In this document: positions 15,201 through 30,200 of the stretch, one piece after another | Numbering within the stretch: position 1 is the first letter of the stretch | Layout of the letters: every line of letters starts with the position of its first letter | Notes under the pieces: model-generated | The model's input: the letters and a program-made list of their open reading frames with translations, nothing else | What the model was told of the DNA's origin: nothing | Database searches by the model: none | Source of the DNA: Mimachlamys varia | Taxonomy: Eukaryota; Mollusca; Bivalvia; Pectinida; Pectinidae | Reading direction: 5' to 3' | DNA: 64,000 nucleotides | Assembly: GCA_947623455.1 (NCBI GenBank) | Contig: OX392534.1 | Location: forward strand, 38,693,426-38,757,425 | Position numbers and translations under genes: made by a program

Positions 15201-18200
15201 ATCTGCCTAACAGTGACCTGCGTTTTGATGTACTAGTACCCGTAGGTTTCGTAGTTGTGTTCTTACACCGAAATTATCATTTCCCCCTACCAAATTTGAG
15301 CTAGAACACTGACAATTTGGCAAGGGCAGACTGTTTAAGGCAATATATCTCCAACAAGAGGCCCATGGGCCTTAACAGTCATCTAACTATTGGTGACTGC
15401 TTATTCATTTAAAAATATTAACATATTTGACCCCTCTGACCTTGTAAAAGTGTCAATGAACAAACTTAGTACATTTATGTATGCATTCATCCCAGCATGT
15501 TACCAGTAAAATATTAGTACCCCGGGACTTTCGATTACTGCGAAAAAGTTGCACAAAGATTTTCAGGGTCATTTATTTCAACAAACTTGGTAGTCCTTCA
15601 TCCCAGCATCCTACAAGCCAAAATTATGAGTATCCTAGGCCTTTCAATTACTGAAGTTTCTTCAAGATTTTCAGACATTTGATATCTGTGACCTTGAAAA
15701 TGGGTCAATGTCATTCATCTGCACAAACTAAGTATCCCTTAATCCTAGCATGCTACAGTTTAAATATCAGTCCCTCAGGCCTTTTGATTATTGAGAAGAA
15801 GTTACTTGAAAGTTTTCTGACATTTGACTCCTGTGACCTTGAAAGTAGGTCAGAGTCATTTATTTGGACAAACTGATAAGCCCCTCATCCCAGCATTACT
15901 ACATGCATAGTATCAGCACCCTGGGCCTTTTGGTTATTAAGAAGAAGTCGTTTGAAGAAAGCTTATGCACGGCGGACCCTTAATTGTGACCTTGAATGAG
16001 GGTCAAGGTCATCCATTTGAACAAACTTGTTAGCGCCTTTCAAACAGGTATGTTACAGGCCAAATATTAGTACCCAAGGCCTTACAGTTAGTGAGAAGAA
16101 GTTTCTTGAAGATTTTAAAAACATTTGGCCCCACTGACCTTGAAAGTAGGTCTAGGTCAATCATTTAGCTAACTTGGTAGCCCTTCATACTACAGGTCAA
16201 ATATCGATATATGGATATGGGTATGATTTATACTGGTAACATGAATATATATAATAGTTACAATCCTTACACAAAAGAAAACATGGGCTGGGAAGCTTGT
16301 CACAATTAAATCAGGTTGCAAAATGTAATTCTTTCTTTGATTGAAAATTTTTGCATGATACATTTGAGCAAAGCATGTACAATTTAAAAGTTATAACATA
16401 ACTGAAAAACATTGCACCAAGCTATAGGTGTAAAAAACGAGCTAAATATTTGATTATGGCTGTACTGGTTACATCGATAAATATGTTTATATATGTTGAA
16501 TAATAAACCTCATGCTATATACATAAATATTGTAACTGATAATAATCGCAAGTTTAATGCCTTTTTATGTTTCAGAAAGAAACTTGATTTTCCAATTAAA
16601 ACCTCTCTTTGAACCAAAGCTCTTCAGTTTTTATAATGGGAGTATTTTTTTTAATTTGATAAATTAAGTAAGTTCTGTAATTTCCTAAAATGTAAATATT
16701 GTTGCATATGACAAAATATTATTAAGACATAATGATTTTTTAATTCAATCAAGCATTATACAGATGAAAAAAAAAATCCAAATATATTTGTTCTAAATGT
16801 ATTTTACATCAAGCTCAAAATATTGCAAAATTTAATAGGGTACCATGTATGTGACACCCAAATAGGAAATCTTTTGTCCCACAAACTAGTTCTGCTGCCA
16901 TTAGAGGCAGCATGCACTAATTTCAAAAGGTATACCTAAAGTACGGAACACTGTGGCTGTGGGTATTTTTTTTCTCTCTTTTTTTTTCAAAATTGTATGT
17001 CATTCTGATGGTGAATCACCCCGTAGCCTGAAACAAGATTCAATTTGCTGAGACTTTTAAATTTGATTTTGCCTGGGGTTCTTTTGGATTTCAAAGTATA
17101 ACTCTTTGAACCCCTGAAGACAAATTTGAACTCTTGCAGCAAGCTGATCCTCCCCAACCCCCTCAATTTCGGTAAAGTTAAGTGTAACCACCTGGTGGTA
17201 TTATTACACTGAGTGAAAGTCTAATGAAAGGACCATACCACCCCTGAACTGCAGTAAAAACAACATTGATATAGAACTCTGAATTACCTTTTTGTCATCG
17301 CCCTGGTGGACTCAGACGTCCAATGGTTAACAACATCCTTTAAAAGCAAAGCGTCAATATTGGTCATCTTGTCATTCTCACCTGGAAAGGTAAAATAAAT
17401 TTAACGTTCAATACCTAAACAAGAATTATGCATAATAATATGTCTCGCCTTTCCCGCTTTGTTGATAACGTTTTAGTTCAAACGGAAAAATTAGTGTGAC
17501 AAAACACATATAGCAAGATGATATCAGTAACTTGGCCAAGTTTCAATTTAATTACATATCAATAACACTGTCCCAAAACAGCAGAACCGACCAATAAATC
17601 TCCTCTAAATTTCAGTAAAATGTTCAGTATGTTGATATCAGTAACTACACTAAGCTTCAATTGAATCCGATATCAGTAACACTATAAAAATTGGACTGTA
17701 ACACAAATTCTCAAAATTCCCATGTTTTTGCCTCAAAATACCAAAACCTGTTAAAATTCTTTTAAATTGAGGTTAGGTATTTAACATGATAGTTTGAGTT
17801 ATGTGACCAATGCAAGTTTCAATTCAATTGGATAATTGTAACACTGTGGAAAGTAGACTTTTAATGCAAATGTTGTTGGGGCTGCCGCCGGAAAAGCAGT
17901 ACCTTTATAAGTCTCGCTTTTCTTGACTATCTATGAAGGCGAGACAACAAACCTTACTACGTTTAATTTCTGTCTGTAGATTATTAGCTATATTCCATCT
18001 TTCATTTAGTATTTGATAGTGGGAAACCACATGATCCAGACATATATTTCAAAATATTTTTCAAATTAATTTTTTTCCTTACAATTTCTGGCCAATATAC
18101 AAATAATCAAAGTTATCCTCTACAAAAGTAAAAAAGAAAATCAATTTGAAATTATTCCTACTTTAATTTTTGAGTTTTCAAAAAAGCTACCATACAAACA

Positions 18201-21200
18201 TGCACTTACACTTTTTTTTCTCATCTCCTTCTTTATAGAAAAGGTTGTACAGTAATCTTTTTCTTTCATCTCCTTTCGCCAAAAGGATATCATTATTTTT
18301 ACAGAATCTCCTGAAAGGTCAATTGTACAAATCAATAAATAAAAATAGATGGGGTTGTCTTAAATACATAGGTTATAATTTAACTCCGCTTACTTCGCCA
18401 AACTTTGAGGAATAAAGTAATGCTTTTTTTCAGTGTTTCTATAGGCAAAAGAACGAGAATTTGTTTTGAACTTAAAACCAACATGTCCTTATTCCAAGTT
18501 AGGCAGATTTCAATTAGAAATTTATTCCATTTTTAAGTAATTTATAAATATACAGTTGCTTTGCTTTGACTAGTCCACTGAGAAGAGGATGTTATGGAAG
18601 GGAGGTCACCATAATGGAAGGGAGATAACTTCAAATCCACTATCAAACTAATCTGAACTACGTGGGTATTCTAAAAGGAAAGTTCTTTCTTATAAATCAT
18701 TTTTATCTTGTGTTACATCTATGATGAACTGGAAAGTAGGGGATCATATCCTAAGTGATTTCCAGTATAAGTACAGAACTGTATCAGATAAAGAAAAGTT
18801 AGATACGTTACCATGGAGCAAATCTAGTATTGTTGTCCATGAAGTATAGTCGATCTACAACAGAAATAGCAATATTCACATACTGATGGCAATTTTACAT
18901 AAACATCAGAAAAATTTACCTCCTAACTAAACTGGTGCTTTAATGAATGTGCTGAACTTAACACAAGTAAGCCATTACAGGTGTTATAATTAATAAAACA
19001 TTATTTACTTCTATACCTAAGATATGATTCAGGTAAGTAATTATAGGTGTCACTATTACACAAGTTACCTCTATCTCCATCATACACAGTATTTTTTTTC
19101 CTTATTGTAATAGGACAAGGAAAAGTGATAAAGATAGTGCTGTCGCTGGGACTCGAACCCGTGACCCTTGGCTCTCCAGCCCGATGCTCTACCGACTGAG
19201 CTAAAGGGAAATTCCCTACAGCTCACGCTTGTTAGGCAACCTAATCAATGCACATCTTTACATTATAACAATTATAGTAAAATAATCACAATTTTTTTTC
19301 TGGATTTGTTTATCTATATTTCTTGACAATTCACGTAAAAAGACCTGTAAATGTGGTATATGTACATGTTATTGCAACAATACATCTGCTAGTGAATATA
19401 GGTTTTCTTACATAAAAACTTTTTCGAGATGATAAAACTAAATTCATAATTGCACATTGAGAACAGCTAAAATAATATAATTCTAATCAGTAAATGTACA
19501 AGTGCTGTTGTGAAAACATATCACATCGAGCCAACTTGATTAAGATGGATATATATCGAGCAAGGCTATTTCATATGAACTGCAATGACTTAAAACATAT
19601 CTTATATACAATACATGTCAACAACTAAATCAATTGTAATTTTGGAAACAACTTACTTGGGCCGTAATGGGCTTTGGTATTTACAAGTGTTGTACCATAA
19701 TCAGTTGGTACGGCGAACACTAATCTGAAATCAATAGGTGCCAGTCAGTTAAATTTACACAATTTTTTTCATTTTACATGGTATAATTCAGTTGACACTA
19801 TAATCTGTACATTTTACTTACATTGTAATTTGTACAAGTTAGGTTCATTGTAGTGTTAAAGGAGCGGGTCATGGTGGCTTGTACATAGTGGTAAATAGGG
19901 TCTCCGTCACTCAGATGACAAAGCATATGCTTCTTTGGCTCAAGTTGGTAGAACCGCAGCTTATCACACTGGAGACCGGGTTCGATTACTGGCCAGGGCA
20001 CTCAGCAGAAATGTGTGCTTCATTATTTTTCCAGTACTTTCACAGTATGATCTGTTCAGTTTGTACAGTCTAATTTCATTGTTACAATGTATGGTATAGT
20101 AGCTTTGGCAATGACCTTTACTCTTCCGGAATACCTGGTCTTATTCTATTGTACTTTTACGGGGGTCTCCATGTAAATCTTTCATTTGTTCATATTTTGC
20201 CTCTAGTTTAATCAATTTTGAGTTCGGATTATGGTTTTGATGACACTTTGGCATACTCTGATTTTTTTTAATGCAGAAAATGAAATTGGAAGGAAGTCCA
20301 CTTACTTAAAACCTGTGTCCCCAATGGGATATATATGATACGTAAGGTCAGCAATAGAAACACGTTTCTGAAAAAAACAAACGCAATCATACCAGTGAAA
20401 TGAGAGGATTTTGTCCATGTAAGTTCAGATCAGAAAGGTTTTCAATGAAATCAAAACTTAAAATGTATTTGTAACCGTTCACAGACATGAGTAAACATCA
20501 TATTTAAATTTTACATTATCTGATTGCCCTAATTATTATGTAGGTATCGGTCCAGTAGCAATTGAAACTTGGTATTTGTAAACATGCATCCATTTTAAAC
20601 CCTCTTCTAACTTTGGCTTGTTGATTTAGCGGTCCACACCTAAATTATTTTGAATTTTTCAGAATTTTCTGTCAAGAGTTTCTTTGTAGTTACTGCTCAG
20701 GTTTTCTTTGTTTTAGCCTTATTTTTGCATGGTTATCATAACATACTGATCATCCCTGTGAAGCTTCAATGAAATGATGGTCTGTAAGTTTAAAGACCAT
20801 ATTTTTTTAGACAAGTTATTTTGCATCAAGGGACATATCTCCCTTAAAAAGAATTGAAATTTGAAATATCAGTCGAAATTTGAACAGGATATTTTAGTGC
20901 ATCAAAAGAGAATAAAACATTTTTGGGTTGTTTTTTAATATGTCCACTGGTGTTAGACAAGGGTCTGCAATGTCGGTCATACCATTTAAATGAAATTTTC
21001 GAAGTTGAATTGCACTGTAATTTGGGTGGAAAAGTCAAAACTTCATAAAAAAAGTGGTCAAAATCTTAAATAAAACTACTGATTCACAACTACATGACAT
21101 AATGATCATTCACATAAAGTTTCATCGAAATCTGCCTGTTAGTTAAGGAGGATATCTCGGGGCAAGTTACTGCGGACGACAGACGTCAAGACAACCAGAC

Positions 21201-24200
21201 AGGGTGTTTCCAGTATCCCCCCCCCCAACTCCATTGCGGGGGTATAATTATATTAAAGTGACACAAAGACTACAGAATTAAGTGTTAATGACATATACTT
21301 ACTCTTCCATCATAAGGCACTATTACATTTTTTATGGAGAAATTTGCATATCCTGAGGCATTTAAAATTTTTAATCTCAGCTGAAAGAAAAAAAGAAAAC
21401 AGAATTCAGGATCGTCATTCATATTTACATACATTTCAAAACAACATATTTAGGGCAAAAACAATGCAGCAAATTGTGTATTATTTTCTTAATAAACTTG
21501 GTCATTCTTTATGATTTTATTGCCATTGAAAAACACAAATGATAATATTGTTTAGCAGTTATCAAGTCAGGAAACTGCCTTATACTGTCAATAAAATATA
21601 GTTTATAAGCAAGTTTCAGAAACTTTTAACAGAATATTTATTTTGTGAGAATAAGTGACTAAACTTTTCACAGACTATTTATTTTGTGTAGATAATTGAC
21701 TAGATAAGTATGTGGTAGCAGGTTTACCATCCTGAGTTCCGCTTTGTTAGCTACATGTTCGACCTCGGTGATATCAATGCTGCTGAAGTTGGATTTCAGC
21801 CCGAGTTCTCGGGACTGTCTCTACAAAACAGAAAAAAAAGATATGACTGGAGGCATAATGTATGTTCTTTCAATAACTGGGTACTTGTCTTCATTATATC
21901 GGAGATGTGGTGAAACGAGAAAACATACTGTTATTGACTGATTAAGCTTAAAGTTTCAAATTAAATATGTTTCATATTTGATTTTACCCGTAATTCTCTC
22001 CCTTCTATATGTTTCAAACCCTGTTAATCTTACCCTCTAGTTGAGATTTCTCAGTCTACATCACACAGGGGTGATAGATTCTATTTATCTTACCCTTGGG
22101 TGGAGAATTCTCAGTCTACATCACACAGGGGTGATAGATTCTGTTAATCTTACCCTCAGGTTGAGATTTCTCAGTCTACATCACACAGGAGTGATAGATT
22201 CTATTTATCTTACCCTTGGGTTGGGAATTCTCAGTCTACATCACACAGGGGTGATAGATTCTATTTATCTTACCCTTGGGTTGAGAATTCTCAGTCTACA
22301 TCACACAGGGGTGATAGATTCTATTTATCTTACCCTCTGGTTGAGATTTCTCAGTCTACATCACACAGGGGTGATAGATTCTATTAATCTTACCCTCGGG
22401 TTGAGATTTCTCAGTCTACATCACACAGGGGTGATAGATTCTGTTAATCTTACCCTCAGGTTGAGATTTCTCAGTCTACATCACACAGGGGTGATAGATT
22501 CTATTAATCTTACCCTCAGGTTGAGAATTCTCAGTCTACATCACACAGGGGTGATAGATTCTGTTAATCTTACCCTCTGGTTGAGATTTCTCAGTCTACA
22601 TCACACAGGGGTGATAGATTCTATCAATCTTACCCTCGGGTTGAGAATTCTCAGTATCTTACCCTTGGGTTGAGAATTCTCAGTCTACATCACACAGGGG
22701 TGATAGATTCTATTTATCTTACCCTCAGGTTGAGATTTCTCAGTCTACATCACACAGGGGTGATAGATTCTATCAATCTTACCCTCAGGTTGAGAATTCT
22801 CAGTCTTCATCACACAGGGGTGATAGATTCTATCAATCTTACCCTCGGGTTGAGAATTCTCAGTCTACATCACACAGGGGTGATAGATTCTATCAATCTT
22901 ACCCTTGGGTTGAGAATTCTCAGTATCTTACCCTCAGGTTGAGAATTCTCAGTCTACATCACACAGGGGTGATAGATTCTATCAATCTTACCCTTGGGTT
23001 GAGAATTCTCAGTATCTTACCCTCAGGCAGGGTTCACTTTTGGGCGCGATTTCGCGAGATTCTCGCTGTATTTTCATATAAATCGCGTTTAAGTCTGTTC
23101 TAAAGCGAGAAAAAATCGCACATGCCAAAATTCAGGTATAGTGGATACCTACATCGATCAAAAATACCGATCGAAGTTCAGAAGTATTCCTTTCTGCAAA
23201 TCCTAATGATAGTGTGTACCAGTCATAGTCTCAACGAGGCTTGTTTCTCAATCAGTTGCAATTCAAACGTTTAGATGACAAAGCCACCACGCAAACACAA
23301 AGGTGCAAGTGAGGTGTCTGTAAATTTGTGATAGGTTGGGGGGAAATGTAAGTAGTTAATGCCTCCAGAAACAGTATTGAAAGTTGATCAAACAGCCAGG
23401 GATGTCTTAGTTTATTAAATTAACGTTAACCCAATCATTGAAAACAAGTAGATGGTTGAGAGAGGAAATGACTCCCATCGATTCCACCGGTGCTGGGGCC
23501 AATAGGCCAACGGTACTGACTGTATCCGTGACGATGTCAATGCTATTGATGTTTAGTAGCAAGTTTAATGCTAGGAAGTGTTGATTTTGGAGGAATTTTA
23601 ACTTTAATTACGCCTGTATATGACAGGGTTAAAATCACAAACAAGGACGATTTTCTCCAGGAAATAAAATAAACAAAAGATCAGGAAACCCAATTACTGT
23701 ACATGTACCTTGTGTTATTTATTGACTTAATAAATCTAATTGTTATAGCATTCCTATCAATTCATACTAAATTACGTGTCATAATACCAAAACTCTTTGG
23801 AAAATTAGGAGCAAGAAAAAAAATCCCTTCCATATATGAAAAATCTCACTGAAATAAGGTAAGGGAGATTTTTTCTCTCATTGTGCCCAAGGTCTAGGGT
23901 GAACCCTGCTCAGGTTGAGAATTCTCAGTCTACATCACACAGGGTTGATAGATTCTATTTATCTTACCCTCTGGTTGTGAATTCTCAGTCTACATCACAC
24001 AGAGGGGATAGATTCTATCAAACTTACACTCAGGTTGAGATTTCTCAGTCTACATCACAAAGGGGTGATGGATTCTGTTAATCTTACCCTCAGGTTGAGA
24101 TTTCTCAGTCTATATCACACAGGGGTGATAGATTCTATAATTCCTTTACTGATGACATCATACCTTAACATAGAATGGGCGGAGGTTCGGATGGAACAAG

Positions 24201-27200
24201 ACATAGCCCTGCGAGGTCACTACAAAGGCATAACCGTTTGGACCGAGCTACAACAAAAACAAGTAAATTTTGCATCACAGTGTATTAAACAGCTTAAATA
24301 TTCAGTACCTAATATATATATATATACATGGTATATATAATATGAGTCAAAAGTAATTAATCATAATGTATATCATATACCTTTTGCAAATAAAAACAAG
24401 AGGCCCAATGGGCCTGCATCACCCACCTGGTATCAGTCTCTGACTTATATTATAGTGTAACCCTAAAGTCCCCTAAAATCTTTTACTGTAAGACATTGAG
24501 AAGAACTTGTTAAGATTTAAACATATTTTACCCCTGTGACCTTATAAGACATCATTTTCATTTTCAATTTTGTTTGGCTTCATCCTAGGACGCTACCAGC
24601 CAAATATCATGTCTCTAGGCATTCGGGTTTATCAGAAGAAGTCGCTCAAAGCTTTTAACTGATTTTACCACAGGACGCAGGACGGACGTCTGGACGTACG
24701 GACGGATGACGGACGCTGACCATCGCATAAGCTCACTTGGCCCTTTGGGCCAGGTGAGCTAAAAAATTGAAAACAGTTTTCTGAATTCATGATGTGGATG
24801 TTTTTGATAAAACAGTGTTAATAAATCATGTATCCGGGATAGTAAGTGAATGAATTGTGGTAGTCCAATATATATTTACATGTATTGATGACAATAAATT
24901 GCTTTAGATCCATGTATATACTGTATTATAGAGAATCTAAAGCAAACTGGTACTACCACATCATAAAGGGTTTAGAAGAGCAGAAGTTCTGATACTGTCA
25001 ACGTTTTCCTGGATGATTTGATTACATGATTGTACAGATATCTACAGGAAACCTATTGACTACCTTAGAGAAGGGATTTTAACATGTGCCTACCTTGTTG
25101 TAGGGGATACGGGCCTTTATCTGGTCCACAGGAACATCAGTTCCTACAACTCCCAGTAGGTTTCCTTCCGTTTCCTGGTAAACAATACAATCATTAAAGC
25201 TGACAATGCAAGTTAAAAAGCTTTTTTGTTGATATTTAAAAAAAAAAATGGCTAAGAAAAAAGTTTAGAAATCTTCTGAGATGCCCCCTTGCAGGTTACT
25301 AAGGAATAGCAGACATTTTAGTTTTTGCCTTGCTTGGAAACGATAGTCGGCTTCCTTGGGTATAAAAGGCACCCAGGCCGTCAAACCGGTTCTCATTGTT
25401 GTGATAAAACCGCACGGCGACACTTCTATAGACCTATATTGCTAGCCAACACATACTTTCTGATTTTTTTTGACGATATTTTCGATCAGTATCTGAAGAA
25501 CATTTACATGGATATTGAAAGTGTTATTATAACAGGATACATATTGTACTTCCTCTTCCCCTGTCCCAGAGTTCCAATCATCAGGTCTGGTCCAAGACAT
25601 ATTTCCTCTGTTACTCTTTTTTTCTTCACATTTTTCAACATAAATTTGCAGATTTTGGCAGTGACCATTACAGGGATCTCAACAAATAAGTCTGCTTTAC
25701 TTGAATTACCTCCCTTATCCCATATTAAGTTTTACAACTAAGGCAGTATAACTTTATTGAGTTATCTCCCCTAACCTACTATATTATGGTATTCAATACT
25801 ACAGAATTAATCAGACTTTATGCCCCTCATCAAGTATGCCCATTTCCCTGTTTATTGTATTCAGATTCTAAATGTGAACCTGGTTTGGACATTGAGTTTA
25901 ACCTTGTGATATTACTGTACCTTAGCATATATAACTAGCATCTAAAATTGCATAGCTATATGAAAGAATGCTAAAAGCGTGTATAAATTTTGCATGATAA
26001 AATTTTAAGCTATTTCAATGATATATGACTTCTTTTTAGGCTAGGAGTTTATTTTTGAATGAGGGAACCTTGATAGGAGAATGGATATTGGGCTTTCATG
26101 TTTCAAAATGGCAGTCTGTCAGATAGCAAACGACTTTTTCTGATGGCTGCCTTATCAATCTTGAAACTATATACACATAACTATACAGATATGATAAATA
26201 TTCATGTGATATTTGGGATAGATAGATCGTTTCATTACTGTCCGAGATTATGGCATTAATAATCTTCAAGATGGCCGACATGTATATATACAACCATCTT
26301 GGTTTTTGCTATCAGTCCAGCTAATTTGACAGAAATATCAGTACAATGGGATTCATGTGATGGTTGGGGAAGATGTTTGAGGAAGACACAGCTTAATACT
26401 TACAGCTTCTTCCTTCATGTCAAACACAGGTAGTGCGTAAGATGTCAGAAACTTTAAACCCTGAAAACAATCATAATACAGGTAGTGACGCTTGTATCGG
26501 AACAAATTGTAAAAGTTCATGTGAAATGAAGATTTTTCTCACAAACAGTAATTAAGATTTTTTCTTAAACAGTAATCCTTTGAATTTTCTATGGAGTTTC
26601 AAGTTCAAAACAGATTCTGAAGTTGAATCCTGTTTTTGATTCATGTCAAATTACCATCTTAACTCATTCGGCGCCAAATTACCTTTTTAACATATTGGCC
26701 CAGCGCCAAATATTAATTATTAATTAAAGGAATTTTAATTAACAATGTATGTTTTTTTCTTATTTGTTGGTGTAGGGACATGCTACTTGGTGGATATAAA
26801 GTTCAGATGATGCTTTACCAAATGCACCTCATCACAGGTCATTCAAGGTCAATCAAGGTCATGTAACCTTAGTGGCCATCTTGGATTTTCATAATTTGAT
26901 AAAATTGTTGATTTTACAGCTATATTTTTTTTTTTTCACTTATCTGTAGGTTTCAATCTATATTATGAGTGTCTGTATATATATCTACTGATATAATGAA
27001 GAATACAAGTGGTGGCAGGCATATATTACAATAGGAAATAAAGTTACCAAAACATGTAATTCTGACATAATATATATATTTATTGCTAAATATAGATTTA
27101 TGCTTAACACTTTATAGCATTGTTTTAGTTGGTGTAGGAACATGCTACTTGATGGATATAAAGTTCAAATGAAGCTAGCGCTGTATCTTTTGGACATTGT

Positions 27201-30200
27201 TCACATTCAGTCAAGGTCATGCGACCCTGGCAGCCATCTTGGATTTCCAAAATTTTATGAAAATCTGAAGATTATTGTTTTCAAAATGTCGACTATAGTC
27301 GACTTTGGCGCTCGTCCTCGCTGTCGATAAAAGTTGACTTTGGCGCCGAAAGAGTTAAGCAATGCTGAACTCATTCACCCCTGGAACTTCATAATGAAAC
27401 ATTCCAACCTTTGAATTGGAAGGGTTCATTTATGTCTAAGAACTATGATTGAGTTAATAAGGATAAGCTGCTGACCATTCTAATGAAGTTAATTCCTTAT
27501 ATTATATTCATGTCAGTAAAACTGCAGCAAAAGATTAACACTCATTTCTAAAAGATGGTCGACACAGTACAATAGCGATGAACAAGTCGACACAGTACAA
27601 TAGCGATGAACAAACAAAATTCTGATTTCTGTGACTTCATAAAACTTATATGGTATGATTTAATTACATATATATATTAGATATGCTCCAACTTTTCTTA
27701 ATTCTAACTGGCTAAAATATGGTCATGCGGGGGTCCATATTTTGTGATAATGACATGAAGTTTCTACTTTTAGAAACACCTGAGTCAAAATTGCGTCTAT
27801 GACGTCACAGTGCCTCATTATTACTTTCATGCCTTATCAAGATGGATGTAATGCAATTTCAGTCTTTTGCAAACAAGTTTCATATCTAATATAAATATTA
27901 AGGACCTTTGATTCGGTCAATATGTGGTGTTATACTGACCAGGTAGAATCTATTATATTGTCTTCGGGCTTTGCTCTCAGACAACATTTGATTCTACGAG
28001 GTCTGTATAACACGATACTGACCTCACTAAAAGTCCATAATTGATAAATATCAGAAGTAAAAATGGTCGGTCCCTACATCAGAGAGGTCAGGAGACACCT
28101 CCGTTGAGTAATCTGCATAGACTGGTGTCCAGATGGCATTTCTCTTCCTCTGTATCACCATGGGACGACTCAACACCTTAAGGTAATGCTGTAAGTACAA
28201 CAACAGTTTAACATTAATGTCAGCAAAATTGTCAACAGGAATACATCTTACACTTACTTTCAGGTACACAACACCAACATGCAGATATACCTATATATAG
28301 GTTAACATTTGGGTCATCTGTTAACGCCGGTTGTAACATGGATATATTTCGGTGTCTGTAGCAGCGTTAGACATGTAACTAACTAAGGTCATCTGTTAAG
28401 CTAACATTTCAGTGAACACCTGGGTTAAAACATAACATTTTGTGTTCTACAAACAATTTGATGCTACTTAATGGTAAGTATCTGGTAAAAAACATGGGTA
28501 AAATAACATTAATCCATGCAATCCAATGCAGCTGAACTTGGTTAATTCCAAGTCAGCAGGGCCTAGGAAAACTATAGTTTTAAGTTATCATTGGTTAATT
28601 CCAAGTCAGCAGGGCCTAGGAAAACTATAGTTTTAAGTTATCATTGGTTAATTCCAAGTCAGCAGGGCCTAGGAAAACTAGTTTTAAGATTTCATTGGTT
28701 AATTCCAAGTCAGCGGGGTCATAGGAAATTAGTTTTAAGTTTTCATTGGTTAATTCCAAGTCAGCAGGGCCTAGGAAAACTAGTTTTAAGATTTCATTGG
28801 TTAATTCCAAGTCAGCGGGGTCATAGGAAATTAGTTTTAAGTTTTCATTGGTTAATTCCAAGTCAGCGGGGTCATAGGAAAACTAGTTTTTAGTTTTCAT
28901 TGGTTAATTCCAAGTTAGCGAGGCCTAGGAAAACTAGTTTTAAGTTTTCATTGGTTAATTCCAAGTCAGCAGGGCCAAGGAAAACTAGTTTTTTAAAGTT
29001 ATCAGTGGTTTATTCCAAGTCAGCAGGGCCAAGGAAAACTAGGTTTTAAGTTATCAAGAGTATTCAAGTAAAGTGAGTCTGAAATATCAAGAGTGAAGTT
29101 TGGCCAAGAATGATGAAAAACTTATAACTTACAGGCATCATTTTAGTTATATAGTTTGAGGTAATGAAGTTCAACCGTATAAATATACTATTAATAAAGA
29201 CCAACCAAATGGATATCACATCATGTATGACTTACCTGTACATTTTCTGCGACATCTGCCAGAGTTGATATATGAGAGTAATAACCTGCCAAAAAAATAT
29301 AAGAGGCATAAGATGTTATCTAAAAACTGTCACAAAATATCAGAAGTATCACATGTTATCTAAAAACCATCACAAAATATCAGAGGCATCGCATGTCATC
29401 TAAAAACCATTACAAAATATCAGAGGCATCGCATGTCATCTAAAAACCATCACAAAATATCAGAGGCATCGCATGTCATCTAAAAACCATCACAAAATAT
29501 CAGAGGCGTTGCATGTTATCTAAAAACCGTCACAAAATATAAGAGGCATCGCATGTCATCTAAAAACCGTCACAAAATATCAGAGGCATCACATGTTATC
29601 TAAAAACCATCACAAAATATCAGAGGCGTTGCATGTTATCTAAAAACCGTCACAAAATATAAGAGGCATCGCATGTCATCTAAAAACCGTCACAAAATAT
29701 CAGAGGCATCACATGTTATCTAAAAACCATCACAAAATATCAGAGGCATTACATGTCATCTAAACACCATCACAAAATATCAGAGGCGTTGCATGTTATC
29801 TAAAAACCGTCACAAAATATTCAGAGGCATCGCATGTTATCTAAAAACCGTCACAAAATATCAGAGGCATCGCATGTTATCTAAAAACCATTACAAAATA
29901 TCAGAGGCATTGCATGCTATCTAAACACCGCCCCAAAATCAGAGGCATTGCATGTCATCTAAAAACCGTCACAAAATATCAGAGGCATTGCATGTTATCT
30001 AAAAACCGTCACAAGATATCAGAGGCATCGCATGTCATCTAAAACTTTGCTTCATTTATCTTGTATAGATAAAGTGTTACTATGTTATAATTATTTCCAC
30101 ATAAAAACTTCAATCAATAACAACTGTTTGATATGACAATTGCAAAATATATCCAGCAGGTATCCATTTCTCATTTGTTATATACAAAGCTGTTAAAAAA

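Noticed and set aside
22041..22942. Long plus-strand open frames (210 and 90 codons) with a 20-residue repeat
   Set aside because: They simply translate the 60-bp minisatellite, whose length is a multiple of three; no start context, splice sites or domain.
25325..25741. 138-codon plus-strand frame
   Set aside because: Opposite to the host gene, no domain, no start context and low-complexity hydrophobic content; looks like chance.
29300..30040. Regular 40-bp repeat resembling a CRISPR array
   Set aside because: Continuous tandem units with no unique spacers, in an animal intron, and no cas genes.
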